Of a stretch of 64,000 nt of DNA, positions 63,763 through 64,000 are shown one piece after another. The position numbers and the translations under genes were made by a program. Under the pieces are notes generated by a model. That model saw nothing but the letters and a program-made list of their open reading frames with translations. It searched no databases and was not told the origin of the DNA. The DNA lies in contig NZ_JAGQDF010000007.1 of the NCBI RefSeq assembly GCF_018069875.1, positions 62,001 to 126,000 of the forward strand, given 5' to 3'. The DNA is from Ideonella alba (GTDB lineage: Bacteria; Pseudomonadota; Gammaproteobacteria; Burkholderiales; Burkholderiaceae_C). Positions within the stretch are counted from its first letter, which is position 1. Each line of letters opens with the position of its first letter.

Positions 63763-64000
63763 TGCGCCTTCTCCTGTAGCTGGAGGGTGCTGGTGCGCTC
63801 GATCCATTCACCCGCTGCGTCCTGCACGATCTCACGCAGCGTCACGTCTTTCTCGGTGATGCGGGTGATGCGGCCGAAGTTCTGGCCCATGTATTCGCCC
63901 GCCTTCACGTAATGCAGCAGGTTGTCGACCCGGATCAGCGCGAACGGCTTGCCGCCGCGGGTCACGCTGCCGACCATCGCCATGCTGTCCAGCGAAAAGG
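63759..64000 (-). CDS. pilP: Type IV pilus lipoprotein PilP (5' end outside window)
   Basis: Only the C-terminal ~80 residues are present; the frame is open to the window edge (…FSLDSMAMVGSVTRGG). The segment MVGSVTRGGKPFALIRVDNLLHYVKAGEYMGQNFGRITRITEKDVTLREIVQDAAGEW is the PilP HR-like fold that links PilNO to the PilQ secretin. Overlaps the pilQ start. Confidence 0.93.
   Translation of the reverse strand, partial: FSLDSMAMVGSVTRGGKPFALIRVDNLLHYVKAGEYMGQNFGRITRITEKDVTLREIVQDAAGEWIERTSTLQLQEKAQ

Overview
The window is a very GC-rich chromosome segment from a betaproteobacterium. Gene order points to the Burkholderiales, probably the Rubrivivax/Leptothrix/Ideonella side; I cannot name a genus. 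Support comes from the runs lolB-ispE-tRNA-Gln-prs-rplY-pth, gltBD-mlaFEDACB, pilQ-aroK-aroB-dgt and hisG-hisD-hisC-hisB-hisH-hisA-hisF, and from visible preference for G/C at third codon positions. Nearly all of the window is coding. No stretch over 300 bases lacks a gene; the longest gaps (about 100-180 bases) hold promoters, operators or repeats and are listed.

Layout. 1-15.5 kb: the end of recN, rapZ and a LON-domain gene face a mutM / dynamin-like GTPase / mutY cluster. They are followed by a TPR protein, lolB, ispE, tRNA-Gln(UUG), prs, rplY, a divergent ald / ArgP-type regulator pair, pth and a small secreted DUF4124-like protein. 15.5-26 kb, minus strand: murA, hisG, hisD, then an interruption (a divergent unknown gene plus a VapBC-type toxin-antitoxin pair), then hisC, hisB, hisH, hisA, hisF, rsmD, coaD and a YfhL-type ferredoxin. 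26-28 kb: bolA and an ABC-2 exporter. 28-45.6 kb is an accessory-looking block: a TetR regulator; a neutral-lipid/PHA storage set (wax ester synthase/DGAT, acyl-CoA-binding protein, PHA-system protein); a secreted metallopeptidase; a cytoplasmic molybdopterin oxidoreductase; an orphan amino-acid-type binding protein with an M20 hydrolase; an isochorismatase / DJ-1 / GlxA trio; a HAD phosphatase; and a sugar-phosphate set (pgi, tal, zwf, HexR-like regulator). 45.6-55.8 kb: the mla phospholipid-transport operon and gltBD. 55.9-64 kb: a REP element with its RAYT transposase, dgt, aroB, aroK, an Ig-like lipoprotein, pilQ and the end of pilP.

Most interesting signals. (1) The VapBC pair sits 4 bp upstream of hisC. 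A perfect 15-bp inverted repeat overlaps its promoter, and an opposing gene lies behind it, so hisCBHAF may be driven from a toxin-antitoxin promoter. (2) A near-consensus promoter lies inside the ispE coding sequence, in a patch of otherwise rare codons. (3) A HexR-like operator overlaps the predicted zwf start of transcription. (4) A dynamin-like GTPase is enclosed between the two 8-oxoguanine glycosylases. No wholly new multi-gene system (CRISPR, defence island, BGC) was seen.
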